Assembly (NCBI GenBank): GCA_964494505.1
Contig: CAZBRO010000003.1
Span: forward strand, 233,722 to 297,721
Direction: 5' to 3'
DNA length: 64,000 nucleotides
Origin: CAIYRG01 sp964494505
GTDB taxonomy: Bacteria > Pseudomonadota > Alphaproteobacteria > Micropepsales > Micropepsaceae
Part shown: piece after piece, positions 51,468-61,135 of the stretch
Position numbering within the stretch: the first letter of the stretch is position 1
How the letters are laid out: every line of letters starts with the position of its first letter
Position numbers and translations under genes: made by a program
The notes under the pieces: generated by a model
What the model was told of the DNA's origin: nothing
Seen by the model: only the letters and a program-made list of their open reading frames with translations
Database searches by the model: none

Positions 51468-52682
51468 CTAGATACGCGCCGCGGCGAGACCGGTATTTTC
51501 CGAAACATCCTTGCGCCAGCGCAGACGGACATTGACGATTCCGGCAAAGGCGGCGAGGGCGAGGATGCCGAACACGATGAAGCCGAAGGCGTAGCTGCCG
51601 GTGAGTTGCTGGGCGTAGCCGAGACTCGCTGCGAGATAGAAACCGCCTACGCCGCCCGTCATGCCGACCAATCCCGTCATCAATCCCACGTCGCGCGCAA
51701 AACGCTGGGGCACGAGCTGGAACACCGCGCCATTGCCCATACCGAGCGCGGCCATGCCGATGACGAAAATGCCGAGCGCGATGGGGCCGGGCAGGTTGCC
51801 GCGGCTGACGGCGAGCAGCACGGCCGCCACCAATGCGTAGACGAAGGACAGGGTCCTCGTCCCGCCGATGCGGTCGGCGAGAGCACCGCCCAAGGGCCGC
51901 GCGAACGAGCCCGCGAACACGCACGTGGCGGTGAAATAGCCGGCCGCAATGGTCGACAGGCCATATTGGTTGTGAAAATAGATCGGAAGGAAGGATGAGA
52001 GCCCGACGAAGCCCCCGAAGCTGATGCTGTAGAAAAACATCAGCCACCACGCATCGCCCGCTCTTAAAACGCGCGCGTAATCGGCGAGGGTTTTTCGCGG
52101 CGGGTAATGCGGGCTGTTCCTTGCGAAGACAAGAAACAGAACAAGCACGGCGACAAGTGGGAGCGCCGCGAGACCCAGCACATTGTTCCAACCCAGCGCG
52201 ACCGCGAGCGCCGGCACAAAGAGGGAGGCGAGCACAGTGCCCGAATTGCCCGCACCCGCAAGGCCGAGAGCCATGCCCTGATGCTCGGGCGGATACCAAT
52301 AAGACACCATCGGCAGCGCGATGGCGAAAGACGCGCCCGCCACGCCGAGAACGGTCCCGAGGATGAGAACCTGTGGGAAGCTGTGGACACCGGTAAGCCA
52401 CGCGATTGTGAGACCGGCGATCACGACGAGTTGCATCACGATGCCGGTGAATCGCGGCTGCCATTGTCCGATCAGAACGCCATTGACGATTCGAAGGAGC
52501 GCACCCGCGAGGACCGGCGTCGCCACCATCAGACCCTGCTGACCGGCGTTGAGCTGCAAATCATGGGCGATCAGGACAGCCATGGGACCGAGCAGCACCC
52601 AGACCATGAAACTGAGATCGAAATAGAGAAAACAGGAAACCAGCGTGGGCAAATGCCCAGCATTGAGAAATGCGCGCTTCAT
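51468..52682 (-). CDS. narK: nitrate/nitrite MFS transporter (NarK/NasA type)
   Basis: 404 residues from the ATG at 52682; a GTG at 52697 is a possible longer start and neither has a strong ribosome site. Twelve membrane helices. The two NarK signature stretches are recognisable: GLAGAGNSGTVLASLFVPALA in helix 5 and GMTGGVGGFYLAASLG in helix 11, with FARPLGGALADRIGG as the usual loop between the halves. It brings nitrate in for reduction by NasA. First gene of the narK-cobA-nirB-nirD-nasA operon and directly downstream of the hairpin leader. Confidence 0.93.
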   Translation of the reverse strand: MKRAFLNAGHLPTLVSCFLYFDLSFMVWVLLGPMAVLIAHDLQLNAGQQGLMVATPVLAGALLRIVNGVLIGQWQPRFTGIVMQLVVIAGLTIAWLTGVHSFPQVLILGTVLGVAGASFAIALPMVSYWYPPEHQGMALGLAGAGNSGTVLASLFVPALAVALGWNNVLGLAALPLVAVLVLFLVFARNSPHYPPRKTLADYARVLRAGDAWWLMFFYSISFGGFVGLSSFLPIYFHNQYGLSTIAAGYFTATCVFAGSFARPLGGALADRIGGTRTLSFVYALVAAVLLAVSRGNLPGPIALGIFVIGMAALGMGNGAVFQLVPQRFARDVGLMTGLVGMTGGVGGFYLAASLGYAQQLTGSYAFGFIVFGILALAAFAGIVNVRLRWRKDVSENTGLAAARI

Positions 52683-52720
52683 CGGGATTCGGCTCACTTC
52701 ATTCAGCGCCGTGGCGCCGT

Positions 52721-52835
52721 CGGACCTTCGTCCGCATGCGAACCGTCATTGGTCCGCGAATCTCACTCGGGACGATTTCGTCCCATGATGAGAAACATCC
52801 GCCGTTAGATGGTCCCCAGCCGGGCATCTCATGCC
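52721..52835 (-). promoter_or_regulatory. candidate NasT-controlled antitermination leader of the nitrate operon
   Basis: Three hairpins in a row on the minus strand before narK: GGCAT-GAG-ATGCC (52835-52823), GGGACG-AAAT-CGTCCC (52784-52769) and CGGAC-GAAG-GTCCG (52734-52721). NasT-type ANTAR proteins bind paired hairpins in leader RNA to prevent termination. The first hairpins could be the binding pair and the later ones the terminator; the classical hexaloop (A at 1, G at 4) is not clear here, so this is a candidate only. Confidence 0.5.
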
Positions 52836-52908
52836 TGACGCAGACTTCTACGCAAATAACGGGCCAGTTCTCCTGCGCGGCAAAAAGCGAGCTATTCCGC
52901 GAAAACCG

Positions 52909-52964
52909 GCAAGAAAAAATACACCGGCAAGGCAAAGGCTTGCACAAAAGCGATGCAATGCCGG
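52909..52964 (-). terminator. intrinsic terminator after nasS
   Basis: On the minus strand ACCGGCA (52964 side) pairs with TGCCGGT (52922 side), with an inner TTGCA/TGCAA pair, followed by GTATTTTTTCTT. It begins about 22 nt after the nasS stop, and splits nasT-nasS from the narK operon. Confidence 0.65.
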
Positions 52965-52986
52965 TCAAACATTGTGCAGTGCAGCG

Positions 52987-54192
52987 TCAGGCCGTGCCGG
53001 AGTTCACCGTCACGTTCGGTGCGAAAAATTCGCCATCGCAGAAGAGGTCGGGTCCCATCGCGATGGGCGTAAGCGAACTCTCAAGCTGCCATGCGCCGGC
53101 ATGTGTTCCTTCCGTCTTCATATCCGTCAGCGGCGCCGGCACACCCATCGTGGCGGCAGCCGTTCGGTAGAGATCGGGCCGGTAGACGCGCGCGGCCAGG
53201 CCCGGCAGATCGAGACCGTCATCGATCAAATTCCAGCGTGTCATCTCCCGAAGGAACCAAAGCGCGTGCGAGCGCCATGGGAATGTCGCGGCATTGCGAT
53301 AGAAGGTGGAGACATTGTCAGGTGCAATCGCTCCGCCCGGCAGTGACGACAGAATGGCGTGACTGTCGACATTCAGATATTTCTGCCGCGACAACAGTGC
53401 GGCGGTGTAAGAGGCATTCTCCCGCGCGTCGCAGAATTGCGCCGCCCGCAAAAGCGCGCGGATCGCGCCATGGAGCGCGCCGCCGGAACCGTCGGCCCAT
53501 TGTTTGCGAACCGCGAACGCCTTTTCGGGTGCGTTGCGCCAGATGTCGTTCGATGTTGCAATGGTGGCGCCTGTCCCTGTCCTCGCCGCGATTTCACCCC
53601 AGGGCGCACCGGCGCAAAAGCCGGCGATTTGGCCCGTCTGCAACGCTTCCACGGCGCGGGCCGGCGGGACCACAATCAGCTTTACGTCGCGGTCCGTATC
53701 GATTCCGGCCGATGTCAGCCAATAACGCAATAGAAGATTGTGGGTCGAATAAGAATGGACAATGCCGAGCGGCAGCGGCCCGGCGGTCTGTGCCGCCAGC
53801 CAGCGCGCAAGCGCTTGGACCGGCGAAAGCCCATTCGCTTCGGCAATGTCGCGAACGCGCGCGGCGAGGTCGCGATTCAGGGTGATCGTGTTGCCGCCCA
53901 GACTGACCGCGCAGGGGATGATCAAACGCTGCGCCGCGCCGCGAAGGCCCATTTCCACCACAAATGCCAGGGGCGGCACGATCACCGCCGCGTCGAGAAA
54001 ACCGTAGGTGAGCTTGTCGGCAATGTTTGCCCAAGAGGGTTCCAGCAAGAGTTCGGCATCCACCCCGTCCTCGGCAAAGAACCCGAATTCCTGCGCCACG
54101 ATGACAGGGGCTGCATCGGTCAGCCGCAAGAAGCCGATCCGCATCTTGGTTTCGGTGCCCCGATGCGGAGAAGGCGTACCCAATTCGCTCAT
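52987..54192 (-). CDS. nasS: NasS nitrate sensor (NrtA-like, cytosolic)
   Basis: 401 residues with the NrtA-type binding fold (IGFLRLTDAAPVIVAQEFGFF, then SLGGNTITLNRDL, PPARAVEALQTGQIAGFCAG) but no signal peptide, unlike the transporter's own binding protein. NasS holds NasT inactive and frees it when it binds nitrate or nitrite in the cytosol. GGGGAG lies 7 nt before the ATG. It starts 30 nt after nasT stops, so they are co-transcribed, and no ABC nitrate permease genes are nearby, which supports the sensor over the transporter reading. Confidence 0.9.
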   Translation of the reverse strand: MSELGTPSPHRGTETKMRIGFLRLTDAAPVIVAQEFGFFAEDGVDAELLLEPSWANIADKLTYGFLDAAVIVPPLAFVVEMGLRGAAQRLIIPCAVSLGGNTITLNRDLAARVRDIAEANGLSPVQALARWLAAQTAGPLPLGIVHSYSTHNLLLRYWLTSAGIDTDRDVKLIVVPPARAVEALQTGQIAGFCAGAPWGEIAARTGTGATIATSNDIWRNAPEKAFAVRKQWADGSGGALHGAIRALLRAAQFCDARENASYTAALLSRQKYLNVDSHAILSSLPGGAIAPDNVSTFYRNAATFPWRSHALWFLREMTRWNLIDDGLDLPGLAARVYRPDLYRTAAATMGVPAPLTDMKTEGTHAGAWQLESSLTPIAMGPDLFCDGEFFAPNVTVNSGTA

Positions 54193-54222
54193 GGCGCGGC
54201 TCCCCGTCGGCCGGGAGCTGTT

Positions 54223-54804
54223 TCAAATGCGGCGCGCATTGGCTTCTTCCTTTTTCACGAATTCGGCAACGATTTGGGACAGCTTGCGATTTTCGTTCAT
54301 CGCCTTGCGTTGCAGCCAGCGATAGGCTTCCGGCTCCGACATCTTGCGGTCACGCATCAGGATCGCCTTGGCGCGCTCGAGCAACCGGCGCTCGTCAAGC
54401 AACGCCTTGGCGGCGGCAAGCTCCGTCTCGACGTGGCGGTAGCGCCGGAACAAGGCGATGGCCGAGGCGACGATCGGCTTCACCTCCTGGTTCGCGATTC
54501 CTGAAAGATTGTAGGAGCACACCCCCGCTGCAATGGCTTCATCGACGAAAGCAGGGTCGTTCTGGTCCGAGAACATCACGATCGGACGGGGAATATTGGC
54601 CGAAAGATTGCGGATATCCTCAAGCGTGTCGCGGTCGGGCAATGCCATATCGATGATCACGAGATCGGGCGAGATGCGATTCACCGCCTCGATCAGATGA
54701 TCGCCGCCCGTCACCCGGAATATTTCGACAAATCCGGCTTCGCGAAGCTTTTTTTCCAGGGCTTCCGCGCGGTCGGAATCGGTGTCGATGAGGAGAATCT
54801 TCAT
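54223..54804 (-). CDS. nasT: NasT response-regulator-like antiterminator (ANTAR)
   Basis: 193 residues. N-terminal receiver-like domain with DTDSD near the start and D52 (LVIIDMALP) at the phosphate-acceptor place. The C-terminal ANTAR helix bundle is ERRLLERAKAILMRDRKMSE, EAYRWLQRKAMNENRKLSQI, the form that binds hairpin leader RNA. It turns on nitrate assimilation genes by antitermination when NasS lets it go. The presence of a hairpin leader before narK, 2.1 kb downstream, fits. Confidence 0.93.
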   Translation of the reverse strand: MKILLIDTDSDRAEALEKKLREAGFVEIFRVTGGDHLIEAVNRISPDLVIIDMALPDRDTLEDIRNLSANIPRPIVMFSDQNDPAFVDEAIAAGVCSYNLSGIANQEVKPIVASAIALFRRYRHVETELAAAKALLDERRLLERAKAILMRDRKMSEPEAYRWLQRKAMNENRKLSQIVAEFVKKEEANARRI

Positions 54805-54905
54805 TGTGCCGATATCAGGCGAATACGCCGGAGAATATGCAATTCGGCGAAAAACTCATAGACTGCGCCTCGACCGTTGATGCCATCCAAATTAACGGGC
54901 CCGTC

Positions 54906-56432
54906 CTATTTCGAATGCTGAGATGCGATTTCGATGTCTTGCTTTTGCGTGACGGAGAGATCATCGCCTGAAATGGCGATCTTTTGCTTGCTCACATTGC
55001 TGCCATCGCCGCTTCTCAGCTTGCGAAAAACGATCGTGGACAGGATCGTGAATCCCCCAAGCACGTAAAAGGCTTCATGGATACCTCGAATCATCTCGGC
55101 GGGATTCGAGCGGTAGCGGTCGGGTATGAAAAATGCGGTCGTGAGCCCGGCTGACGCAATGCCGAAGCTTATCGACATCTGCTGCATTGTGCTCGCAATG
55201 GAACTTGCACTGCTCGTCTGCGGCTCTGTGACATCGGCATAAACCAACGTGTTCATGCTCGTAAATTGCAGTGACGCGACGGCACCGTAGCAGAACGCCT
55301 GGAGTACGATCAGCCAGACTGGCGTGTGCAGCCCGACGGTTCCAAAAAGCAGAATGAGAACTCCGAGGAGGATGGTGTTTGAGATCAGCACACCACGATA
55401 GCCGACGCGGGTCAGGATTTGCGGCATCAGGAATTTGGTGCTCATGGCGGCAAAAGCCTGGGGCATTATGAGCAGCCCGGACTGAACCGGCGTGAGCCCA
55501 AGGCCAACCTGATACAGAAGCGGCAGGAGAAATGGGACGCCGCCGGTGCCTAAGCGCGTGATGAAGCTGCCCATCACCGCCGCGTTGAAGGTGCGAATGC
55601 GAAATAGGCCGAGTGCCAACAACGGAAATCGCGTCTCCGCGGCATGCAGGCCATAGCCGGATAGAAGGACCAAGGAAATCGCCAATAGACCGACAATCTC
55701 AATCGCGCTAAGCGCATGATCTCCGAACACCTCCAACACATAGGATAGCAAAGCGACGCCGGAGCCGAAGAGAATGAAACCAATCGTATCGAGCGGATGG
55801 GTTTTCTTTTCGCGGTAATCGGGAAGATGCAGATAAACCAGCAGCAGCCCGACGATGCCTATTGGAAGATTCACGAAAAAGATGAATCGCCAGTGCAGGT
55901 ACGCGACAATAAGGCCGCCGGCGATGGGGCCTAACATTGGGCCGACCAGAGCAGGAATGGCGACGAAGCTCATCGCGCGAATGAGCTCGGATTTGGCGAA
56001 GGTTCGCACCAGGGTGAGGCGGCCCACCGGTACCATCATGGCTCCGCCGCAGCCTTGTATGACGCGGCAAGCGACCAATAGATGAATATCGCTCGAAATG
56101 CCGCAGAGAAACGATCCGAGCGTGAAGAGTCCGATCGCGGAGGCGAAGACCCGGCGCGTTCCAAAACGGTCTGCCATCCAGCCGCTGATGGGGATGAAGA
56201 CCGCAAGGCTGAGCGTATAGCTTGCGAGCACCGACTTCATGCTGAGCGTTGCGACCTTGAGAGCTTCCGAGATCGCGGGTACGGCTGTATTCAGAATTGT
56301 CGTGTCGAGCGCCTCCATGAAGAAAGCGACTGCCACCAGCCACGGTAGCAGCGCCTTGCTCGAAGCTGACGATGAAGATTGAAGCGAAGAGCCGATGGCT
56401 GTGTTCCGGAGATGGTCATCCGTCGCTCGCAC
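54906..56432 (-). CDS. DHA2-family (EmrB/QacA) multidrug efflux MFS protein
   Basis: About 508 residues, with around 14 membrane helices. The first helix is PWLVAVAFFMEALDTTILNT, the DHA2 antiporter motif C region, with MADRFGTRRVFASAIGLF as motif A and RVIQGCGGAMMVP as part of the family signature. Drug or proton antiport at the inner membrane is expected. The start is uncertain: I chose a GTG at 56432 because upstream in-frame sequence is out of phase with real codon use and overlaps the next gene; no ribosome site is clear. No membrane-fusion (EmrA) partner is nearby. Confidence 0.82.
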   Translation of the reverse strand: MRATDDHLRNTAIGSSLQSSSSASSKALLPWLVAVAFFMEALDTTILNTAVPAISEALKVATLSMKSVLASYTLSLAVFIPISGWMADRFGTRRVFASAIGLFTLGSFLCGISSDIHLLVACRVIQGCGGAMMVPVGRLTLVRTFAKSELIRAMSFVAIPALVGPMLGPIAGGLIVAYLHWRFIFFVNLPIGIVGLLLVYLHLPDYREKKTHPLDTIGFILFGSGVALLSYVLEVFGDHALSAIEIVGLLAISLVLLSGYGLHAAETRFPLLALGLFRIRTFNAAVMGSFITRLGTGGVPFLLPLLYQVGLGLTPVQSGLLIMPQAFAAMSTKFLMPQILTRVGYRGVLISNTILLGVLILLFGTVGLHTPVWLIVLQAFCYGAVASLQFTSMNTLVYADVTEPQTSSASSIASTMQQMSISFGIASAGLTTAFFIPDRYRSNPAEMIRGIHEAFYVLGGFTILSTIVFRKLRSGDGSNVSKQKIAISGDDLSVTQKQDIEIASQHSK

Positions 56433-56502
56433 CCAGCGAGGATGTAGTTCAGCACGAATGAGCGGCAGTGCACCCGTCAACCAGCGAAGATGCAAGAAAA
56501 CC

Positions 56503-57639
56503 TTAAGGCTTCGCGGACGCCACCTGGACCGGCAGCCGGTAGACCTTACGGGCAACGCCGGCATAGAGCGCGGCCTTCTCGTCGGCAGAGGCGCCTGCCG
56601 TGATGCGCTTGAATGCGTTCCAGATGGTGTCGTAGCTGGCGGTGGTCTTGTCGACCGGGAAGTTGCTTTCGAACATGCAGCGCTGCACGCCAAACAGCTC
56701 GATCGACGTTTCGATCCACGGCTTCCACTTCTCGGCCAACGCCGTCGAGGTGGTCGGCGGACCGACATGGCCGATCGGATAGTTCCAGTCTTGGCCCTGG
56801 CCGCCCAGCTTCACCATCACGTTCGGCCGCTTGGCCAGCTCGGTCATACCCTTCTTCCAGTCGGCGAAGGTGGCGGCCGGGTTGGCGGCATAGCGGCCGA
56901 TGGTCAGAGGGCCGCCGATATGGTTCAGCACTATGGTCACGTCGGGGATGGCGGAGGCGAATGCGACCATGTCCATCAGCTGGGGATGGTAGCAGCCCGT
57001 GTCGAGGCTCAGGCCATAGCCGGCGAGCGTCGCGGCGCCTTGGCGAAACTTGGTATCCGACAGGAGTCCTTTCGGGGTTATGAGCGGCGCGTGCTCCATC
57101 CCCATCACCGGAATATCGGTCCAGAACGCGTTGTAGCGGGTGCCCTTCAGCCGGCCGTCGCCCGCATGGATCAGCGCTTCCAGCACCGGCTTGACCGCGT
57201 CGCCTGTGGTGAAATCGACGCGGCCGACAATACCCGACGCTATCCGGGTTGGTCCGTAGTTGCCGCTGGCGCTTTGGGCTGCGACGCCGTTGACGAATTC
57301 CACTTCGCCTACGAAGCGCATGTCCCGCGGGCCGTCGGCGCGATACATCGAACCGCACTCGATGAACACGGTCTCAGTGATCTTGTGTCCGCTGGAGCCG
57401 ATCTCGGCCAGGACCTCAGGGAACATGAAACGCGGCACGCCTGGGCGCAGGTCCCACAAATGATGATGCGGATCGACGATGGGCAGCCCTGGCTCCAGCG
57501 CCGCTTCCTCGTCTCCACGCGGGTTCGGCCACGCCGGGGCATCGGGCACGGCGGCCCTGGCGGGCGCAGGTGCGGCGAGAGGAGCGGCGACTGCCAGGCC
57601 GGCGAGGGCGCCGGCTCCAAGGAAACTGCGACGATCCAT
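56503..57639 (-). CDS. Tat-exported amidohydrolase (PDC hydrolase/lactonase-like)
   Basis: 378 residues with AAGGAGG 8 nt before the ATG. It begins RRSFLGAGALAGLAVAAP, a twin-arginine signal; the mature domain has the HHHLWD triad (DPHHHLWDL, H58-H60), typical of TIM-barrel lactonases and 2-pyrone-4,6-dicarboxylate hydrolase relatives, plus GGPLTIGRYA and CMFESNFPVDK. The late ESNFP takes the place of the metal Asp segment (usually GSNWP or SDWP). It would act on a lactone or similar ring compound in the periplasm. Substrate unknown. Confidence 0.85.
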   Translation of the reverse strand: MDRRSFLGAGALAGLAVAAPLAAPAPARAAVPDAPAWPNPRGDEEAALEPGLPIVDPHHHLWDLRPGVPRFMFPEVLAEIGSSGHKITETVFIECGSMYRADGPRDMRFVGEVEFVNGVAAQSASGNYGPTRIASGIVGRVDFTTGDAVKPVLEALIHAGDGRLKGTRYNAFWTDIPVMGMEHAPLITPKGLLSDTKFRQGAATLAGYGLSLDTGCYHPQLMDMVAFASAIPDVTIVLNHIGGPLTIGRYAANPAATFADWKKGMTELAKRPNVMVKLGGQGQDWNYPIGHVGPPTTSTALAEKWKPWIETSIELFGVQRCMFESNFPVDKTTASYDTIWNAFKRITAGASADEKAALYAGVARKVYRLPVQVASAKP

Positions 57640-57797
57640 AAAAAAAAGCCTCCTTATGCTGGCCCCAATTTTCCAGCTTGCGGCCCATTTGTCACGCGCA
57701 CAAGTAACAGCGCATCGGGAACGCCTTCCATCGAAACCTAGGTCCGCTCAATGGCGCAAGCGGGTCAAAAGCGGAGGTCGGCCGCAGTGATGGCTTA

Positions 57798-59972
57798 TCA
57801 GTGCGCGAGAGGATCGGGACGGACTTGAATATGGACCGCACGCGGTGAGGAGCCTTTGCCAGTCTCCATCAGCCATGGTGTGCGATCGCCGTTCGTGCTC
57901 CACAGGCCGCGGCCTTTCCATCCCGCATTCGGATCATCGATCCGCGCGTCCAGCCCTTTGGCGAAGAAGCTGATCGGATAGGGAATGCGCATGGTGACGA
58001 ACTTGCCGTCCTTCAGCGCGAGGAAGCCGTCGTTCAAATTTCCCGTCGATATCGGAACGTTCTCGCCGAGCCCAACCGCGTTATGCTGGTCAACCCAGGT
58101 ATAGTAGCTCGCTTCGGCGCTGTTATCGCCTAAACCCTCGAAACCGGGACCGGGATATTTGTACATCGACCAGCCTTCGGGGCAGTGGTTGCCGGTTGCC
58201 TTAGGCCCGTTCAGCGGAGCTTTGCACTTGCGACGATCGAAGCTGACGAGATGGCCGCTCGACGCCGAGCCCCATAGCACCCCGTTCTTGTCGATGTCGC
58301 CGCCGCGAATACCGAAGGCAGGCGCCGGCACATTATAGACCTCCGACAAGCCGGTCTTTGGATCGAAGCGGAGGAACCCGGCCTGCCCAATGAAGACGCC
58401 CACCGTATACCAGATGCTGCCGTCGGTCGGATGCGGCATCACCGCATAGGGCCCATCGCCCCCGGTGATGCGCCGATCCTTGGCGGGATTATCGGCTTGG
58501 TCCGGCTCGACATAGTCGTCGCGCTTTCCGTTGCCGTTCGTGTCGAGGACGAACGGCGACCAACCTTGCGCTTTCGTCGCATCGTGCGTTTGGTCCCAGA
58601 TCCGTGTGTTCACCCAGCCGGCGACCTCGCCCGTGCCGGACAACCAGAGCGTATTGTCCGCGTCATAGCCGAACTGCGGGTGATGCGTCCCGAAGCACGT
58701 GTCGATGAAGTCGTACTTCATCGTCTTGGTATCGAGCACCGCAACCTGGCGCGCACTGCGGTCGAGCGGGAAAACTTTCGCCGACGGAAGGGCTGAGCCC
58801 TTCTTGCAGAACGCAGGGTTTTCGACACCGCGCACGGTTGCCGAGAGCCACAGCCGGCCGTCCTTGCCGAACATCGAATTGTGATTGTTGGCGCGCGTGT
58901 CCCAAAGCTTCTGGTCGCCCCAATAGGCGGACGGTTGAAGCGGCGTGACGGCGGCGGCGTGATCGGGGCCGAGCGACTCCGGCATCTGCGGATCGCGCAC
59001 CGGCATTTTGAAGAATGACACTTTGTTCGTCTTCGGATCGAGAATCGGCATGTTGTCGGTGGAATATTCCGGCGAGCCGTAGAGCGGACCGTAAGCATTC
59101 ACGCTGGGATTCCGCTTATCGGACGATATCAGATCATGCAGATATTTGTTCGGCGTCGACCATTCCCACGACGTCACGACGATATTGCGCTCTATCCCTT
59201 GCGGCCGCGGCGGCTTGGACTTCGGCAATTCGCCTTTGGCGATGCGGTCGGTCCATTCGCCGAGATAGCCATACGGTACGCCGCGAAAATCGCCTCCGAT
59301 CTGATTGGTCATGATCTCGCCGGCCTGACCGGACTGCGTGCGCCGCATCCAGGCTTCCTTGCCCGACTTGAAGGAGCCGAATTGCGCAGGGATTGTGCGC
59401 GTCGCTTCCTGACCTAGCTGGTGGCATCCGATGCAGCCGATGTTCTTCATCTGCTTCAGCCAGTCGATCTGCGTGAGGTCTTTGGGGATACCGCTCTTCG
59501 CGGTCGGGCCGAATTGATCCTGGCCCGGAATCTTCATCATCGAATACCAATAAATGGCCGGATAATAATGTGCAGCCGCCGCCTCATTGGGGGCGGGGAC
59601 GGACGACATATTGATGTGCTGACCGGGCTTGGCGCGCAGCTTGGGTGAATCGACGAGCCCATATCCGCGAACCCAAACCTGATAATTGGCAGCCGGCAAA
59701 TCGGGGATGACATAGCGTCCGGAATCGTCTGTCACGACGATGCGTGCGAATTTCGTGGGCAAGTCCGTGGTTTCGGCGATCACCCATACCCCGGCTTCGG
59801 GCTGCCCGTTCGGCGCGCGCACGATGCCGCCGATATCGTCGGCATCGATGGCAGGTGCGGCCGCAGCATTCTGCGCCCGCGCCGGGTTGGCCGGGACAAC
59901 CATCGCAGCACCTACCAGCGTCGCAATGCCAACCCAGGCCACGCTCGAATGCAGAATGTCCCGAACTTTCAT
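57798..59972 (-). CDS. large secreted CxxCH protein with carboxypeptidase-regulatory-like domain and beta-propeller
   Basis: 724 residues with a signal peptide to about residue 33. Residues 45-125 form a carboxypeptidase-regulatory-like (transthyretin-type) sheet, IGGIVRAPNGQPEAGVWVI to DSGRYVIPDLPA. A single haem c site CIGCH follows (C180, C183, H184). The rest, about 300-724, has repeats of NGTLW-type strands (DGRLWLSATVRG, NTLWLSGTGEV, GSIWYTVGVF, NGVLWGSASS), suggesting a streptogramin-lyase (Vgb)-like propeller. I know no characterised member with this order; a periplasmic dehydrogenase or lyase is possible. It is the gene upstream of the Tat amidohydrolase and may act with it. Confidence 0.7.
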   Translation of the reverse strand: MKVRDILHSSVAWVGIATLVGAAMVVPANPARAQNAAAAPAIDADDIGGIVRAPNGQPEAGVWVIAETTDLPTKFARIVVTDDSGRYVIPDLPAANYQVWVRGYGLVDSPKLRAKPGQHINMSSVPAPNEAAAAHYYPAIYWYSMMKIPGQDQFGPTAKSGIPKDLTQIDWLKQMKNIGCIGCHQLGQEATRTIPAQFGSFKSGKEAWMRRTQSGQAGEIMTNQIGGDFRGVPYGYLGEWTDRIAKGELPKSKPPRPQGIERNIVVTSWEWSTPNKYLHDLISSDKRNPSVNAYGPLYGSPEYSTDNMPILDPKTNKVSFFKMPVRDPQMPESLGPDHAAAVTPLQPSAYWGDQKLWDTRANNHNSMFGKDGRLWLSATVRGVENPAFCKKGSALPSAKVFPLDRSARQVAVLDTKTMKYDFIDTCFGTHHPQFGYDADNTLWLSGTGEVAGWVNTRIWDQTHDATKAQGWSPFVLDTNGNGKRDDYVEPDQADNPAKDRRITGGDGPYAVMPHPTDGSIWYTVGVFIGQAGFLRFDPKTGLSEVYNVPAPAFGIRGGDIDKNGVLWGSASSGHLVSFDRRKCKAPLNGPKATGNHCPEGWSMYKYPGPGFEGLGDNSAEASYYTWVDQHNAVGLGENVPISTGNLNDGFLALKDGKFVTMRIPYPISFFAKGLDARIDDPNAGWKGRGLWSTNGDRTPWLMETGKGSSPRAVHIQVRPDPLAH

Positions 59973-60686
59973 TTCAGACCTCCCTTGGACCGGAGGCGGT
60001 TCACGCCCCCTCCGATCGAATACAATGCATGGATTGGCAGGAGACCGACGGCAAAATGGCCTCCCTTCCGTGAGTTAGAAAACCGCACCTGCCATCTTCT
60101 CTCATTCCGCTTGGCACCAAAAGAGCCAATGGCATGTGAGGAGCGGCCGATTGGCTGACCCAAGCGGTCATTGGTTGCCGTGCCCTCATGGTGCACAGTT
60201 TCAGGTCCGCGCTTGCCTTTGCGCTCTGATTCCATGGTGCGCTCGCTCGAGTTCTGTAGTCCTGGCCGTCTGGGGTCTTCATGCCCGCGCCTTTGGCGTA
60301 GAGGACTTTCTTGCCGGGGCCGGCAAACGCGACACGGGAGGAAGACCTCGGTCTGTGTTGTTTTCAAACCGGTCTCTGGACCTTCTTTTGAGGTCGGGAC
60401 TTTTGGAAATGAGCTGACGGTTTCATCTCATGCATTCGCAGCGAAATTGCTGCGATTGTCCCGCGTGCGAATCAAGTCTCCGGCAAAGGTGACCCGTCTC
60501 CACCAACCGGCTCCCCGGATTCGGGAAATCGGTCATTCACGGGCGGAGACTAAGGCCTGGATTGCCGCCGTTTTGGCCCTGGAAACGCGACATTTCGGTC
60601 TCCAGTTCTAGGGTATGCCTAGTAAGCCACGGAATTGACGTGTCAATTTTGGCCAGTTCGGATATGCGCCAGGAGACCGGGCTGGG
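59973..60686. other. intergenic region without recognised genes
   Basis: 714 bases between the secreted CxxCH gene and tRNA-Gln. Reading frames are present on both strands but have no ribosome sites, family motifs or normal codon bias. The promoter for the CxxCH gene should lie near its left end. Confidence 0.5.
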
Positions 60687-60761
60687 TGGCTGGGGCGGAA
60701 GGAATCGAACCTTCGAATGCCGGAATCAAAATCCGGTGCCTTACCGCTTGGCTACGCCCCA
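60687..60761 (-). tRNA. tRNA-Gln (TTG anticodon)
   Basis: Read on the minus strand from 60761: acceptor TGGGGCG pairs with CGCCCCA near 60691, discriminator G and encoded CCA. D arm GCC/GGC, anticodon stem CCGGA/TCCGG with loop TTTTGAT (TTG at positions 34-36), and T arm GAAGG-TTCGATT-CCTTC. All four stems are intact. Confidence 0.97.
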
Positions 60762-61135
60762 AGGCTTTGAATTAAAAAGCAAATTTACCCTGTTGCCCAG
60801 CATTTTTTCGGATTGCCGCCGAAATGCGGTCCAATCCCTCATTTGCCGGCAGCGCGGCTTATAGCAGAGCGGAGTGGCGAGTCGAACCGCTTGGTCACCC
60901 CTATCCGTTGCACCGCCCGTCGGGGCCGGAATCGGTCTTGTTCGATCGACCTTTCAGCAATGCGATCAAGACGGAATCGTGGCGCCAATGCGCGTCCAAA
61001 TTGCACAGGAGCAAGGCCATTGCGAGACCGGCAGGCTGATGCTCGAATGTCCCGGTTGAGTCAAAAATCGCCGATCTTGGCGCCGCGCTCAGCCACGAAC
61101 TAGAATTTGCAGCGGGCCACCATGCAAGGGGGACG
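60762..61135. other. intergenic region between tRNA-Gln and the sulfotransferase gene
   Basis: 374 bases. The first 30 are AT-rich and should carry the tRNA promoter on the minus strand. Nothing else is supported; the frames that cross it lack ribosome sites. Confidence 0.45.

Noticed and set aside
56433..56768. Long in-frame N-terminal extension of the DHA2 efflux protein
   Set aside because: It is Arg/Ser/Pro-rich, overlaps the Tat amidohydrolase gene in another frame and has no place in the DHA2 family.
60171..60611. 146-codon plus-strand frame before tRNA-Gln
   Set aside because: No ribosome site, no motif, Arg/Ser-rich random-looking sequence.
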